A stretch of 64,000 nucleotides of DNA. Source: Endozoicomonas sp. NE40. Its GTDB lineage: Bacteria > Pseudomonadota > Gammaproteobacteria > Pseudomonadales > Endozoicomonadaceae. A program made the position numbers and the translations under genes. The stretch is from the NCBI RefSeq assembly GCF_040549045.1, contig NZ_JBEWTB010000002.1:2973501-3037500 (forward strand), given 5' to 3'. Positions 1 to 8,808 of this stretch are shown piece by piece; position 1 is the stretch's first letter; every line of letters begins with the position of its first letter. The notes beneath the pieces are model-generated. The model was given only the letters and a program-made list of their open reading frames with translations. It searched no databases and was not told the DNA's origin.

Positions 1-872
1 AGAGGTTAGAGCCAGGCGAGATTACCGATGAGCTGCGTGATGAATGGCGACGTTCATTGAAAGCGCTTGATAACGGTCGCGCGACGATTGAAGGTGATCT
101 GGGTCTGGTTATTGCTATCCCTAATCGCTACATGAGTATCAACTTTTTTACAAAAGGCAATCTGACGCTGTTGGCAACTGCCAATGTGGACGATGACGAC
201 CTGACTGGTACTCCCGATCCGGATGATATGAAATCGACCGTTCAGGGACTTGCCGGTGGCACCATGGATATTGGTTTTACCTTTGCCAAAAGTTTCGGAA
301 AGTGGTCTGTGGGTCTGGCACCCAAATTCCAGCGCCTCTATACCCTGAATTACCATGAAAGTGCCGGTGACTTTGACGACGATGAGTTTAAAAAAATCAG
401 CGATGATTATGTTGAGGACTCAACGTTCAACCTCGATTTTGGTATGACCTACAATCCGGGTGAACGCACCCGTATTGGTTTTGCCGCAAAAAACCTGTTC
501 AAACGCGAACTGGAAACCAATGTTCAGCGTGGAGGAACCGATACTTATCTGGTTGAGCCTCATTACACATTAGGTGTTGGGTACAGTCGTGGCTGGTTTA
601 CTGCGACTATGGACGCTGATTTGAATAAACGCCGTCACTTTGCAGGGTCTGACTATGAAACCCAGTTTCTTAGCGTTGGTACTGAATTGAACGCTTTCCG
701 CTGGGCTCAGATTCGGGCCGGTTACCGCCACAGCATGACCGATTACAGTGAAGACGTGATCACTGCGGGCCTGGGTTTCAGCCCGTTTGGTCGCTTTGGG
801 CTTGACCTGTCCGCCCAGTACGGGTCGGATAGCCGCTATGGTGTGGCTACCCAACTGTCCTTTACTTTCTAA
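1..872 (+). CDS. TraF-like outer-membrane beta-barrel protein (5' end outside window)
   Basis: The reading frame is open from base 3, so the gene begins before the window and only its C-terminal ~290 residues are seen; the in-frame TTG at 57 is internal. The visible part is rich in alternating hydrophobic and polar beta-strands and ends LSFTF, a terminal phenylalanine typical of outer-membrane barrels. The strand pattern near the end (a YTLGVGYSRGWF segment, then ATMDADLN, then a RAGYRHS segment and a glycine-rich close) matches what I know of the TraF_2 family, named after conjugation proteins but common on chromosomes with no conjugation role shown. No transfer genes lie nearby. The stop codon overlaps the convergent srkA stop by four bases. 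Confidence 0.72.
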   Translation, partial: RLEPGEITDELRDEWRRSLKALDNGRATIEGDLGLVIAIPNRYMSINFFTKGNLTLLATANVDDDDLTGTPDPDDMKSTVQGLAGGTMDIGFTFAKSFGKWSVGLAPKFQRLYTLNYHESAGDFDDDEFKKISDDYVEDSTFNLDFGMTYNPGERTRIGFAAKNLFKRELETNVQRGGTDTYLVEPHYTLGVGYSRGWFTATMDADLNKRRHFAGSDYETQFLSVGTELNAFRWAQIRAGYRHSMTDYSEDVITAGLGFSPFGRFGLDLSAQYGSDSRYGVATQLSFTF

Positions 873-1861
873 GGCATAACAGACAATGGCGGTTCATCCA
901 GAACCGCCATTTGTTCCCGCAGCTCAAGAATATGTTCAGACCAGTAGCGCTCGGTATTAAACCATGGAAATGCCATGGGAAACGCCGGGTCGCTCCAGCG
1001 CTTTGCCAGCCAGCCGCTGTAGTTGATCAGACGCAGGGTTCGGAAATATTCCACCAGATTCAGCTCAACCGGGCTGAAGTCATAGAACTCATTGTAGCCT
1101 TCCAGCAGTTCAGACAGCTGTGCCGTCTGGTTAGCGCGATCACCCGATAGAAACATCCATAAATCCTGAATAGCCGGTGCCATACAGGTGTCGTCAAAAT
1201 CGACAAAATGGGCATTATCATCGCGCCAGAGGATGTTTCCACAGTGAGCATCGCCGTGTACCCGAATGGCTTTGGGCTGATAATGCTGTTCGATGTTTTC
1301 CAGTTTTTCCAGAATGTCTCTGCTCAGGGTTTCGTAGGCTGGCAGAAGAGGAACAGGGATAAAGTCGTTTTCCAGCAACCATTGCACGTTGTCTGTGCCA
1401 TAACGCTGCAGGTTGATGGCAGGACGGTGTTCGAAAGGTTTGGCGGCTCCCAGCTGATGCAGCCGGCCTATGCAACGCCCCAGGGTGAGCAGGTGGTCAA
1501 AGTTGTCCAGTTCCGGTGGATAGCCTCCTTTGCGTTCAAAAAGAGCAAACTGAAAGCCTTCGAACTCATGCAGGGTTTCACCCTGCTCGTTCTTTAATGG
1601 AGGAACAATGGGAAATTCCATGTCATGGAGTTCAAGGCTGAATTCGTGTTCTTCCAGAATTTGTTCTTTTGTCCAGCGCTGAGGTCGGTAAAACTTGGCA
1701 ATGACGGGTAGGCTTTCTTCAATGCCCACCTGGTACACGCGGTTCTCATAACTGTTTAGCGCCATAATGCGGGCATCGGAAAGATAACCCTGGCTTTCAA
1801 TGGCGTCCAGCACCCGATCCGGAGTGAGTTGATCGTAGGGGTGTTGAGAGCTTGGGGTCAT
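869..1861 (-). CDS. srkA: Stress response kinase A (YihE/RdoA family)
   Basis: 330 residues, the normal length for SrkA, a cytosolic Ser/Thr protein kinase with a choline/aminoglycoside-kinase fold that protects stressed cells in E. coli. The catalytic loop reads HGDAHCGNILW and the metal-binding motif VDFDD follows about 15 residues later. The N-terminal ALNSYENRVYQVG and FYRPQRW segments are also family hallmarks. In E. coli srkA sits with dsbA; here it stands alone, convergent with the TraF-like gene. The ATG start agrees with the family's N-terminus (an L/Y-rich stretch about 10 residues before LTPDRVLDAIE). I am confident of the family; the target proteins are unknown. Confidence 0.93.
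   Translation of the reverse strand: MTPSSQHPYDQLTPDRVLDAIESQGYLSDARIMALNSYENRVYQVGIEESLPVIAKFYRPQRWTKEQILEEHEFSLELHDMEFPIVPPLKNEQGETLHEFEGFQFALFERKGGYPPELDNFDHLLTLGRCIGRLHQLGAAKPFEHRPAINLQRYGTDNVQWLLENDFIPVPLLPAYETLSRDILEKLENIEQHYQPKAIRVHGDAHCGNILWRDDNAHFVDFDDTCMAPAIQDLWMFLSGDRANQTAQLSELLEGYNEFYDFSPVELNLVEYFRTLRLINYSGWLAKRWSDPAFPMAFPWFNTERYWSEHILELREQMAVLDEPPLSVMP
885..911 (+). terminator. Hairpin closing the TraF-like gene
   Basis: Perfect 11-bp stem (AATGGCGGTTC with its complement) and a 5-nt loop, starting 12 bases after the plus-strand stop. The following T-run is weak (TTTGTT). The hairpin lies inside the 3' end of srkA, so it also codes for srkA's last residues. Confidence 0.45.
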
Positions 1862-2041
1862 ACTGGTGTCCGCATGCAGGTTAAATAAAACGATATTCTA
1901 TGGAGCGGGATCGAGGTTGTCGAATAAGGAGCAGGCGCTTAACAAGGATAAGGAAATGAACTTCTATAAAAAAGCAGAGTCTGAATGCTGAGGAGAAATT
2001 ATAGGGAAACTTGCTTCTACTGGTTCAGGGAGAACTTTAAG

Positions 2042-3076
2042 ATGTTGAAAGAAATAACACTCTTGTTTTTTATAATACTTAATTCACTTTTTTCTTCAGC
2101 CTACGCGAATGAGCTTCCGGCTCACTTTCAGTATTTAGCGGAAGGCATAGACAGGGATGAGTACGAACGGGTTTATGGACAAAAACATGGCATTGTAAAT
2201 ACCGGAAATCAACGGCAGTACCATCGATATGCAGATAATATCGAGAAACAGTTGTCTGCTATCTGCAGTGCCTATAAACGCTTGGGTCGAGGCTGTGAAT
2301 CCGGAGTGGCTGAACAGCATTTTGCCTTATTGTCCTGGATATCGGTTCTCCCTGAAAGTCAGACTTCTGGCTCGGGGAAATGGGTGTCTCTGTACTCACT
2401 GCAAACACTGGATAACAGCGGTACTGTCGTGTCTGAAGCGGTGCAGTTTGAAGATATCTATCAGGCCGATGCTCTAAGTCTTCCAAAAGAATGGAGATCT
2501 TCGTTACCTGATTTTTTAAGCAGGGACGACTACGACAGACCGGAAGACCGGTTTTGTGGTGAATTTTGTGCAGAGCGTGACAGTTGGTTGCTGGAGGAGA
2601 AAAAAAGCAGGTTTAAGGCTGCCAATAAGGCGAGGGCATCGGAAAACCGTCTTCAACTACATTATGCACTTGAAGGACTGGATGCTGAAGCGGTCAAACA
2701 GATACAACATCAGTTGAGTCAAATCTTTCCCGAAAGCGCAGTTCATGACCTTGATCCATCGAAAGCCTACACGTTGTTACTGCAAGCTGCGGAACCTTTC
2801 ACCTATTGGTCCGATCTACCAAAATGCGGAAGTTTTTTCACTTTGGATTCAAACGGACACTTTGTTCGTACCACTCAGAAGAGTGATGAGGCTCTGGAAT
2901 CTACAGGGTGCCTTGATGAAGAAAATAGCCGTCATGCAGAGTCAGTGAATCAAAAACGCATTAATTATATGAAAACGCAGTTGGTGAGAGGAAGCTTTCT
3001 AGTGGAAACCCTCATAGTGAGTCTTGTGTTCTTGTACAAAGCCAGACCTCAAGCACAGTTCATTTTGCCGTTTTAA
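2042..3076 (+). CDS. Unknown exported protein
   Basis: Not recognised. I start it at ATG 2042 (344 aa): an AGGGAGA ribosome site lies 8 bases upstream, and the protein then opens with a clean signal peptide (MLKEITLLFFIILNSLFSSA, cleaved near YA-NE). An in-frame ATG at 1985 would put 19 polar residues before it and has no good ribosome site. The mature part is charged and carries several cysteines (CSAYKRLGRGC, FCGEFC, LPKCGSF), consistent with disulfides outside the cytoplasm. A C-terminal hydrophobic stretch (FLVETLIVSLVFLY) could be a membrane anchor. Neighbours srkA and comF face the other way, so it is a single-gene unit. Function cannot be assigned. Confidence 0.7.
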   Translation: MLKEITLLFFIILNSLFSSAYANELPAHFQYLAEGIDRDEYERVYGQKHGIVNTGNQRQYHRYADNIEKQLSAICSAYKRLGRGCESGVAEQHFALLSWISVLPESQTSGSGKWVSLYSLQTLDNSGTVVSEAVQFEDIYQADALSLPKEWRSSLPDFLSRDDYDRPEDRFCGEFCAERDSWLLEEKKSRFKAANKARASENRLQLHYALEGLDAEAVKQIQHQLSQIFPESAVHDLDPSKAYTLLLQAAEPFTYWSDLPKCGSFFTLDSNGHFVRTTQKSDEALESTGCLDEENSRHAESVNQKRINYMKTQLVRGSFLVETLIVSLVFLYKARPQAQFILPF

Positions 3077-3090
3077 TACGTTTCTTATTT

Positions 3091-3813
3091 TCAGGGCAGG
3101 TTGGCAGGGGTTCTTGCCAGACACCATACGTCAATGGTTTTTACCCCCTGCTTTTTCAACGTTCTGGACAGCTCTGAAACGGTCTCCCCCGTCGTGACGA
3201 CATCATCAACAACAGCAACATGTTGATAGGCAGTTGTTTTATTGCAGGCGAAGGCTCCCCGAATATTTCTACGACGTTCACTGGCTTTAAGCTGTTGCTG
3301 GGCTTGTGTCGCACGAATCCGTTTTACCAGTCCTCTGTCCAATACCATGCTTTTATCTTTGAGTAGTCGGTTCAGTGCTTTTGCCAGCAGGAGTGCCTGA
3401 TTATATCCTCGCTGTTGTAATCGTTTTTTGTGAAGTGGTACCGGAATAATGGCTTCAGGCCAGGGCTGCTGGTGGTAGCGTTCCCGCAGAACCTCTGCCA
3501 GCGAAGCCGTCAGTGGTTTAATCAGGGCTATCTGACGGCTGTATTTTATTCGGTGGATGATGTGGTTCACTGGAAAACGGTACTGAAAAGCCGAGTAGCA
3601 GTGTTGATAAACCGGTGGCTGGTTCAGACACTGACCACACATCAGCCGGGTTGAAACCATCATGGGTAAACCGCAGCACTGGCAGGCCTGCTGATTATCA
3701 GGGCAGACGGCAAGGCATAACTGGCAAAGTGGCTGCCTGAACGGAGTAGCTCCACGGCACAGCAGGCAACTGATTTGCAATAAATTGATTAGTATTTGTT
3801 CAATTGTAAACAT
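3091..3813 (-). CDS. comF: ComF family phosphoribosyltransferase-like protein
   Basis: 240 residues. The N-terminal third has the paired cysteine motifs of the ComF zinc finger (CLLC, CQLC, CQCC, CGQC). The C-terminal half is a type I phosphoribosyltransferase fold with the PRPP loop VAVVDDVVTTGETVSEL. ComF proteins are linked to DNA uptake and single-strand DNA handling in naturally competent bacteria; the enzymatic substrate is not settled. The gene runs divergently from bioB, the same arrangement as in Pseudomonas. Its start codon lies inside the candidate BirA operator, so comF and bioB share a control region. Family is certain, role less so. Confidence 0.92.
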   Translation of the reverse strand: MFTIEQILINLLQISCLLCRGATPFRQPLCQLCLAVCPDNQQACQCCGLPMMVSTRLMCGQCLNQPPVYQHCYSAFQYRFPVNHIIHRIKYSRQIALIKPLTASLAEVLRERYHQQPWPEAIIPVPLHKKRLQQRGYNQALLLAKALNRLLKDKSMVLDRGLVKRIRATQAQQQLKASERRRNIRGAFACNKTTAYQHVAVVDDVVTTGETVSELSRTLKKQGVKTIDVWCLARTPANLP

Positions 3814-3836
3814 TCTTATGCATTAACGATTGACGT
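3804..3836. promoter_or_regulatory. Candidate BirA operator
   Basis: TTGTAAACA, 15 bases, then GATTGACGT. The gammaproteobacterial BirA operator is TTGTAAACC, 14-16 bases, GGTTTACAA. The left half matches 8 of 9 positions and the right half 5 of 9, at the expected spacing. It lies between divergent comF and bioB and overlaps the bioB -35 box, as in E. coli. Biotin-AMP-bound BirA would repress here (inference). Confidence 0.5.
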
Positions 3837-3857
3837 TGAATTTTAATTGATTATTAT
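3830..3857 (+). promoter_or_regulatory. Predicted sigma70 promoter of the biotin operon
   Basis: -35 TTGACG (5 of 6) at 3830-3835, 16 bases, -10 TATTAT (5 of 6) at 3852-3857. Transcription would begin near 3864, leaving a leader of about 80 nt before bioB. The -35 box overlaps the right half of the BirA-like operator. Confidence 0.55.
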
Positions 3858-3942
3858 CAGCCATGTTTTAATTTCAATAATCAATATTAATGGCTGTGCT
3901 CAGCATTACTGCCACGGGCGCTCCGGGGAATTTTTGAACAAC

Positions 3943-5052
3943 ATGACTGCACCTGTAGGCACTTCTCATCCTGACGCGACCCTCCTTAACACGACTCACC
4001 CTGACGCGAGGCTTCGTCATGACTGGACGGTAGAAGAAGTTGAGGCATTGTTTCAGCTGCCTTTCAATGACCTGATCTTTCAGGCTCAGCTGGCTCACCG
4101 CGAACACTTCAACCCAAATCAGGTGCAGGTCAGTACACTGTTGTCGATCAAGACCGGAGCCTGCCCGGAAGACTGTAAATACTGTCCTCAGAGTGGTCAC
4201 TACAACACCGGACTCAGTAAAGAAAAACTAATGGAAGTGCGCAAGGTGTTGGAAGAAGCCCGTGCAGCAAAAGCGTCTGGTGCGACCCGTTTCTGCATGG
4301 GCGCAGCCTGGAAAAATCCGCCGGAAAAAGACCTGCCTTACATCATGGAGATGGTAAAGGGGGTTAAGGAAATGGGGCTGGAAACCTGCATGACGCTAGG
4401 CATGCTGAATGCTGACCAGGCGAGCCGGCTGGCGGACGCTGGTCTGGATTATTACAACCATAATCTGGACACCTCTCCGGAGTTTTACGGCAGCATCATT
4501 ACCACCCGTACTTTCTCTGACCGTCTGGACACCCTGCAGCATGTTCGTGATGCCGGTATGAATATCTGCAGTGGCGGTATTGTCGGTCTGGGTGAAACCG
4601 AGCGTGATCGTGCTGGCATGCTGGTAGCGCTCGCTAACCTGCCTAAGCATCCGGAAAGTGTGCCTGTGAATATGCTGGTGCGTGTGGAAGGTACTCCGCT
4701 GGAAGATGTTGAAGCCGTGGACGGTATCGAATTTGTTCGCACCATTGCCGTTGCCAAGATTATGATGCCAGCTTCCAGTGTTCGACTTTCTGCCGGTCGT
4801 GAAAACATGAGCGACGAATTGCAGGCTCTGGCATTCCTGGCGGGTGCTAACTCTGTTTTCCTGGGTGATAAACTGCTGACCACTCCGAACCCTAAAGAGA
4901 GCAGCGATCGTCAGCTGTTCGATAAGCTGGGCATTAATATGGACGACAGTGCAATGATTTCTTCGGAAGAGGCCGCCGAAGAGTTTGCCCGAACCTGCCC
5001 TCTGCGTGAGCACGACAATGATCATTATTACGATGCCATGAAAGCCTCCTGA
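3943..5052 (+). CDS. bioB: Biotin synthase
   Basis: Radical-SAM enzyme that inserts sulfur into dethiobiotin, the last step of biotin synthesis. The SAM cluster motif CPEDCKYC is clear, with [13 protein letters not shown], the [10 protein letters not shown] segment and the [10 protein letters not shown] segment downstream. I start at ATG 3943 (369 aa): a GGGGAA site lies upstream, and the earlier in-frame ATG at 3847 would fall within the predicted promoter. About 20 extra residues (a THPDA segment occurring twice) precede the conserved core compared with the 346-aa E. coli enzyme. First gene of bioB-F-H-C-D; bioF follows after 8 bases. Confidence 0.96.
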   Translation: MTAPVGTSHPDATLLNTTHPDARLRHDWTVEEVEALFQLPFNDLIFQAQLAHREHFNPNQVQVSTLLSIKTGACPEDCKYCPQSGHYNTGLSKEKLMEVRKVLEEARAAKASGATRFCMGAAWKNPPEKDLPYIMEMVKGVKEMGLETCMTLGMLNADQASRLADAGLDYYNHNLDTSPEFYGSIITTRTFSDRLDTLQHVRDAGMNICSGGIVGLGETERDRAGMLVALANLPKHPESVPVNMLVRVEGTPLEDVEAVDGIEFVRTIAVAKIMMPASSVRLSAGRENMSDELQALAFLAGANSVFLGDKLLTTPNPKESSDRQLFDKLGINMDDSAMISSEEAAEEFARTCPLREHDNDHYYDAMKAS

Positions 5053-5060
5053 GGTTCGCT

Positions 5061-6251
5061 ATGGATCGGTCGCACATGGATAAAGAGCTGCAGCAGGATT
5101 TGCAGTCACGTCGGGAAGCCAACCTGTATCGGTCACGCAAAACCCTCGATACTGCTCAGGGGCCTGAAGTGGTCATTGATGGTAAGAAGTATCTGGCTTT
5201 TTGTAATAACGATTATCTGGGGTTAGCCAGTCATCCCGACGTTGTTGCCAGTCTGAAAAAGGCGACAACTGACTATGGTGTGGGCGGTGGCGCTTCCCAT
5301 CTGGTCATTGGTCACAGCAGGGCGCATCACCAACTGGAAGAAGAGCTGGCTGAGTTTACCGGCCGTGACCGGGTACTGCTGTTTTCCAATGGTTATATGG
5401 CGAATCTTGGCGTGATTTCTGCCTTGCTGAATAAACACGACGCTGTGTTTCAGGATCGTCTGAACCATGCTTCCCTGCTGGATGCGGGTCTGCTGTCAGG
5501 GGCTCGTTTTCAGCGTTATCTGCATAATGATGTGGATAACCTGACCACCCGTTTAGAGCGTACCGAAGCCCGTCGCCGGTTAATTGTCACCGATGGTGTT
5601 TTCAGCATGGATGGTGATGTGGCGCCACTGCCAGAACTGGCACAACTGGCAAAACAGAAAAACGCCTGGCTGATGGTCGATGACGCCCATGGTTTTGGCT
5701 GTCTGGGTAAGATGGGCGGTGGAGTTGCAGAATACTTTGATCTGCCTCAGGATGACTTGCCAGTTTTGGTTGGTACACTGGGCAAAGCCTTTGGCACAGC
5801 CGGTGCGTTTGTGGCAGGTAGCGAAGCATTAATTGAGACACTTATCCAGTTTGCCCGCACCTATATTTACACCACCTCCATGCCTCCGGCTGTAGCGGCT
5901 GCCACCCGAACCAGCCTGAAACTATTGCGGGATGAAAGCTGGCGACGCGACCACTTGCAGGATCTGGTTCAGTATTTTCGCAAGGGTTGTGAACAACTGG
6001 GGTTGCAGCTGATGGATTCGGCTTCGCCGATTCAGCCGATTATGGTCGGCAGTGCCAGCAATGCCATGGCTCTGAGTGATTCACTGGCTCAGCAGGGTAT
6101 TCTGGTGACAGCCATTCGACCGCCTACCGTTCCCGGGGGAACGTCGAGGCTACGTATTACTTTCAGCGCTGCCCACAGCAAAGAGCATGTGGATCAGTTG
6201 CTGACCGCACTTGAGCGCACGGTAAGCCCGTTGCAGGAGGAAGTTGCATGA
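5061..6251 (+). CDS. bioF: 8-amino-7-oxononanoate synthase
   Basis: 396-residue PLP enzyme of the alpha-oxoamine synthase family that condenses pimeloyl-ACP (or CoA) with alanine in the biotin pathway. Visible hallmarks are [12 protein letters not shown] near residue 40, [21 protein letters not shown], the PLP-stacking and aspartate segment [11 protein letters not shown], and the PLP-lysine motif GTLGKAFG. Start at ATG 5061 has a GAGG site 6 bases upstream. It overlaps bioH by 4 bases (ATGA), a sign of translational coupling within the operon. Confidence 0.96.
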   Translation: MDRSHMDKELQQDLQSRREANLYRSRKTLDTAQGPEVVIDGKKYLAFCNNDYLGLASHPDVVASLKKATTDYGVGGGASHLVIGHSRAHHQLEEELAEFTGRDRVLLFSNGYMANLGVISALLNKHDAVFQDRLNHASLLDAGLLSGARFQRYLHNDVDNLTTRLERTEARRRLIVTDGVFSMDGDVAPLPELAQLAKQKNAWLMVDDAHGFGCLGKMGGGVAEYFDLPQDDLPVLVGTLGKAFGTAGAFVAGSEALIETLIQFARTYIYTTSMPPAVAAATRTSLKLLRDESWRRDHLQDLVQYFRKGCEQLGLQLMDSASPIQPIMVGSASNAMALSDSLAQQGILVTAIRPPTVPGGTSRLRITFSAAHSKEHVDQLLTALERTVSPLQEEVA

Positions 6252-6994
6252 GTCTGCCCATCGTATTAATCAGTGGTTGGGGCATGCCGGCAACCGTGCT
6301 GGAGCCACTGGCACAGGAACTGGATGGAGATGGTCGTGCCTGTGTGGTACAGCTGCCGGGACTGGTATCGGAACCCGGTACCCGATATGACTGGCAGGAA
6401 CTGTTGAACTATCTTGACCTGCATCTGCTGGAAACGCCGGTGGTTCTGGTTGGCTGGTCTCTGGGTGGCACGCTGGCAGCACTTTATGCGAGCCAGAACC
6501 CGGACAAAGTGGCAGGCGTGGTGACCCTGGGGACAAACCCGTGTTTTGTTCGCAATGATGACTGGCCACAAGCCATGTTGCCCGCTACCTTTTCAAGCTT
6601 TTATGCGGGAATGGAAGAAGATCCTCAGGCGACTATCCAGCAGTTTTCCATGCTTTGCTCAATGGGCAACAGCAATCAGAAAACCCTGATGCGTGAGCTG
6701 GATGTATTGACCGGGGATGTCGATCTGGAACCTGCTATTTTGTTAGGTATGTTGAAGTTGCTTGGTGAAAGTAATGTGCGTTCCCAGTTTTCCGATTTAC
6801 GCTGTCCGGTGATTCACTGTTTTGGCCGACAGGACGCACTGGTTCCGGTCGATGTTGCTGAGCGTATTGAACAGGACTTCCCTGCCCATGCGGTTAATGT
6901 GTTTAATGGCGGACATACTTTCTTTCTTGATAACGAAACCGGCATTACCCGGCAGGTGGCAGAACTGGTGACCCGTCTATGCACCAGAGGGTAA
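6248..6994 (+). CDS. bioH: Pimeloyl-ACP methyl ester carboxylesterase
   Basis: 248-residue alpha/beta hydrolase that removes the methyl group from pimeloyl-ACP methyl ester, ending the disguised fatty-acid elongation begun by BioC. The nucleophile elbow is GWSLGG, the acid lies in [11 protein letters not shown], and the histidine in GGHTFF. The N-terminal LISGWGM is the BioH oxyanion segment. It overlaps bioF by 4 bases and bioC by 16 bases. Being inside the bio operon, rather than unlinked as in E. coli, supports the assignment over a generic esterase. Confidence 0.94.
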   Translation: MSLPIVLISGWGMPATVLEPLAQELDGDGRACVVQLPGLVSEPGTRYDWQELLNYLDLHLLETPVVLVGWSLGGTLAALYASQNPDKVAGVVTLGTNPCFVRNDDWPQAMLPATFSSFYAGMEEDPQATIQQFSMLCSMGNSNQKTLMRELDVLTGDVDLEPAILLGMLKLLGESNVRSQFSDLRCPVIHCFGRQDALVPVDVAERIEQDFPAHAVNVFNGGHTFFLDNETGITRQVAELVTRLCTRG

Positions 6995-7806
6995 CGTCAT
7001 CGGTGGCTGAAGCCTGCCCGCCGGTTCGGGCTGATAAACGACGAATTGCCGTCAACTTCAGCCGTGCCGCCAGTACATACGATTACGCTGCTGCGCTTCA
7101 GGACCGGGTGGCTGCCCGTGCGATGTTGGGATTACCTTCAGACCGCAAGCCTGAGTTTGTGTTGGACCTTGGGTCAGGAACGGGCCGTCAGACGATTCAG
7201 GTGGCCGGTCATTATCCACAGGCAACCGTACTGGGAATGGATCTGGCAATAGGCATGGCTTCTCATGCCAGAAACTGTTTCCCAAATCTGGACTGGTGTT
7301 CCGGAGATATTGAACTGTTGCCGTTCAAAGATAATCGTCTTGATGTGGTCTTTTCCAGCCTTGCTATCCAGTGGTGTACCCTGAACAGGGTACTTGAAGA
7401 GGTTCACCGGGTTTTAAAACCCGGTGGCCTGTTTGTCTTTTCGACCCTGGCGGCTGGTACTATGCACGAACTGAAACAGGCGTGGAGTCAGGTTGACCGG
7501 CATGTGCATGTTAATGGCTTTGATGCTCACAGTACCCAAAAACACTGTGTTCAGCAGTCTGACTTCCAGTTGCATTCTTTCAAGTTGCAAACCGAAACGA
7601 TCTACTATCCTACTGTCATGCAGTTGCTCCGGGATATGAAAGCCCTTGGAGTGAACACTGTGCCATCGCGGCAGAATGGACTGATGTCCCGTCATCGACT
7701 CCTGAAGCTTCAGGATGCTTATGACGTATTTCGTACCGAAAAAGGACTGCCCCTTTCTTACGAGGTCATCTACGGAATACTGCACAAGCCGCTTCTCATA
7801 GCTTGA
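6979..7806 (+). CDS. bioC: Malonyl-ACP O-methyltransferase
   Basis: 275 residues. SAM-dependent methyltransferase that caps malonyl-ACP so the fatty-acid enzymes can build the pimelate chain. The family N-terminus (KRRIAVNFSRAASTYD) precedes SAM motif I (VLDLGSGTGRQT), the acidic MDLA turn, and the LPFKDNRLDVVFSSLAIQW segment typical of BioC. It starts inside bioH, so the two are probably translated in coupled fashion. A 63-base AT-rich gap separates it from bioD. Confidence 0.95.
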   Translation: MHQRVTSSVAEACPPVRADKRRIAVNFSRAASTYDYAAALQDRVAARAMLGLPSDRKPEFVLDLGSGTGRQTIQVAGHYPQATVLGMDLAIGMASHARNCFPNLDWCSGDIELLPFKDNRLDVVFSSLAIQWCTLNRVLEEVHRVLKPGGLFVFSTLAAGTMHELKQAWSQVDRHVHVNGFDAHSTQKHCVQQSDFQLHSFKLQTETIYYPTVMQLLRDMKALGVNTVPSRQNGLMSRHRLLKLQDAYDVFRTEKGLPLSYEVIYGILHKPLLIA

Positions 7807-7869
7807 AAATAGCTTAAAAAAATAGTTTGAAAAAACAATCGGTCAAAAAGGCCGGAGTAATAAACACTG

Positions 7870-8550
7870 ATGGCTAACACGTATTTTGTTACCGGCACCG
7901 ATACGGATGCCGGTAAAACAGTGGTTTCCTGCGGCCTGCTTGAAGCAGCCCGTCAGAAGCAACTGCAAACCATTGCCCTTAAACCGGTGTCAGCAGGTTG
8001 TGATACCACTCCGGAAGGTTTGCGCAATGGAGACGCCCTGAACCTGATTGAGGCAATGACGCTTGAATTGCCTTATGCACAGGTCAACCCTGTTGCGTTT
8101 GAACCACCTGTTGCTCCTCATATTGCCGCAGAAAAAGAGGGTCGTCGTACAACGGTGGATCGGCTGGCGGGTATCTGCCGTGGCGCATTGATGCGTAAAC
8201 ATGATCTGTCGTTGATTGAAGGGGCTGGTGGCTGGCGGGTTCCTCTTAATAACCGGGAAATGCTGTCAGGGCTGGCGCTTGAAATGAATACACCGGTTAT
8301 TCTGGTGGTAGGTATGAAACTGGGTTGCCTGAATCATGCATTGCTCAGTGCTGAATCCATTCTTCGTGATGGTGGCAGACTGGTTGGCTGGGTGGCAAAC
8401 CAGATTGATCCGGACATGAACCACTATGAAGAAAATGTTCAGACCCTGAAAGACAGCCTGCCCGCCCCCTGCCTTGGTGTTGTACCCTGGCTGGAAACAC
8501 TCGATAACAGGGCTGTTGCGGAACATTTGGATATCCAGCCCTTGCTGTAA
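7870..8550 (+). CDS. bioD: Dethiobiotin synthetase
   Basis: 226-residue P-loop ligase that closes the ureido ring of biotin using CO2 and ATP. The P-loop reads GTDTDAGKT, followed by the substrate segment LKPVSAGC and the EGAGGWRVPL loop. KLGCLNHALLS and WVANQID are also conserved. Last gene of the operon. A GGAG site lies 12 bases before the ATG, which is slightly long. A hairpin follows the stop. Confidence 0.95.
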   Translation: MANTYFVTGTDTDAGKTVVSCGLLEAARQKQLQTIALKPVSAGCDTTPEGLRNGDALNLIEAMTLELPYAQVNPVAFEPPVAPHIAAEKEGRRTTVDRLAGICRGALMRKHDLSLIEGAGGWRVPLNNREMLSGLALEMNTPVILVVGMKLGCLNHALLSAESILRDGGRLVGWVANQIDPDMNHYEENVQTLKDSLPAPCLGVVPWLETLDNRAVAEHLDIQPLL

Positions 8551-8565
8551 AATAGCCTGAATTTT

Positions 8566-8591
8566 CAGCCTGCTTTCAGATAAGCAGGCTG
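8566..8591 (+). terminator. Hairpin after the biotin operon
   Basis: Perfect 10-bp stem (CAGCCTGCTT with its complement) and a 6-nt loop, 16 bases after the bioD stop. No T-run follows, so it may act with Rho or as an mRNA 3'-end stabiliser instead of an intrinsic terminator. Confidence 0.45.
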
Positions 8592-8741
8592 GGAATGGCT
8601 TTGCTCGTCCCAACCTTGCTTTCCTCTTTCTATATACGATTTCAGTGAACTGCCTCTGTGGATGATAAAGCTCTGTGATGTTGTTGCCTTTTCACAGCAG
8701 GTTTGGAGCAGTTGACATTGAATTCGTTCATACGTAAGTTT

Positions 8742-8781
8742 AAAACAACTGTTTGAATTGCTGCTAGACTGTACTTATAAA
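8742..8781 (+). promoter_or_regulatory. Predicted promoter with PsrA-like inverted repeat
   Basis: -35 TTGAAT at 8753-8758, 17 bases, -10 TATAAA at 8776-8781. Overlapping the -35 is AAAAC-AACT-GTTTG (8742-8755), close to the fatty-acid-responsive PsrA site of Pseudomonas, (G/C)AAAC-N2-4-GTTT(G/C). A TTGACA at 8712-8717 could be the -35 of a second promoter. Control by a PsrA/FadR-type repressor is inference. Confidence 0.35.
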
Positions 8782-8808
8782 AAGAAAAGAACCAGTGAGG
8801 TCGTTGCA

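Noticed and set aside
1..872. Evidence for a conjugative element from the TraF-like gene
   Set aside because: TraF_2 proteins are common on chromosomes and no other transfer gene is present.
3847..3942. Longer bioB starting at ATG 3847
   Set aside because: The start lies within the predicted -35/-10 region and has no ribosome site; the extra residues do not resemble BioB.
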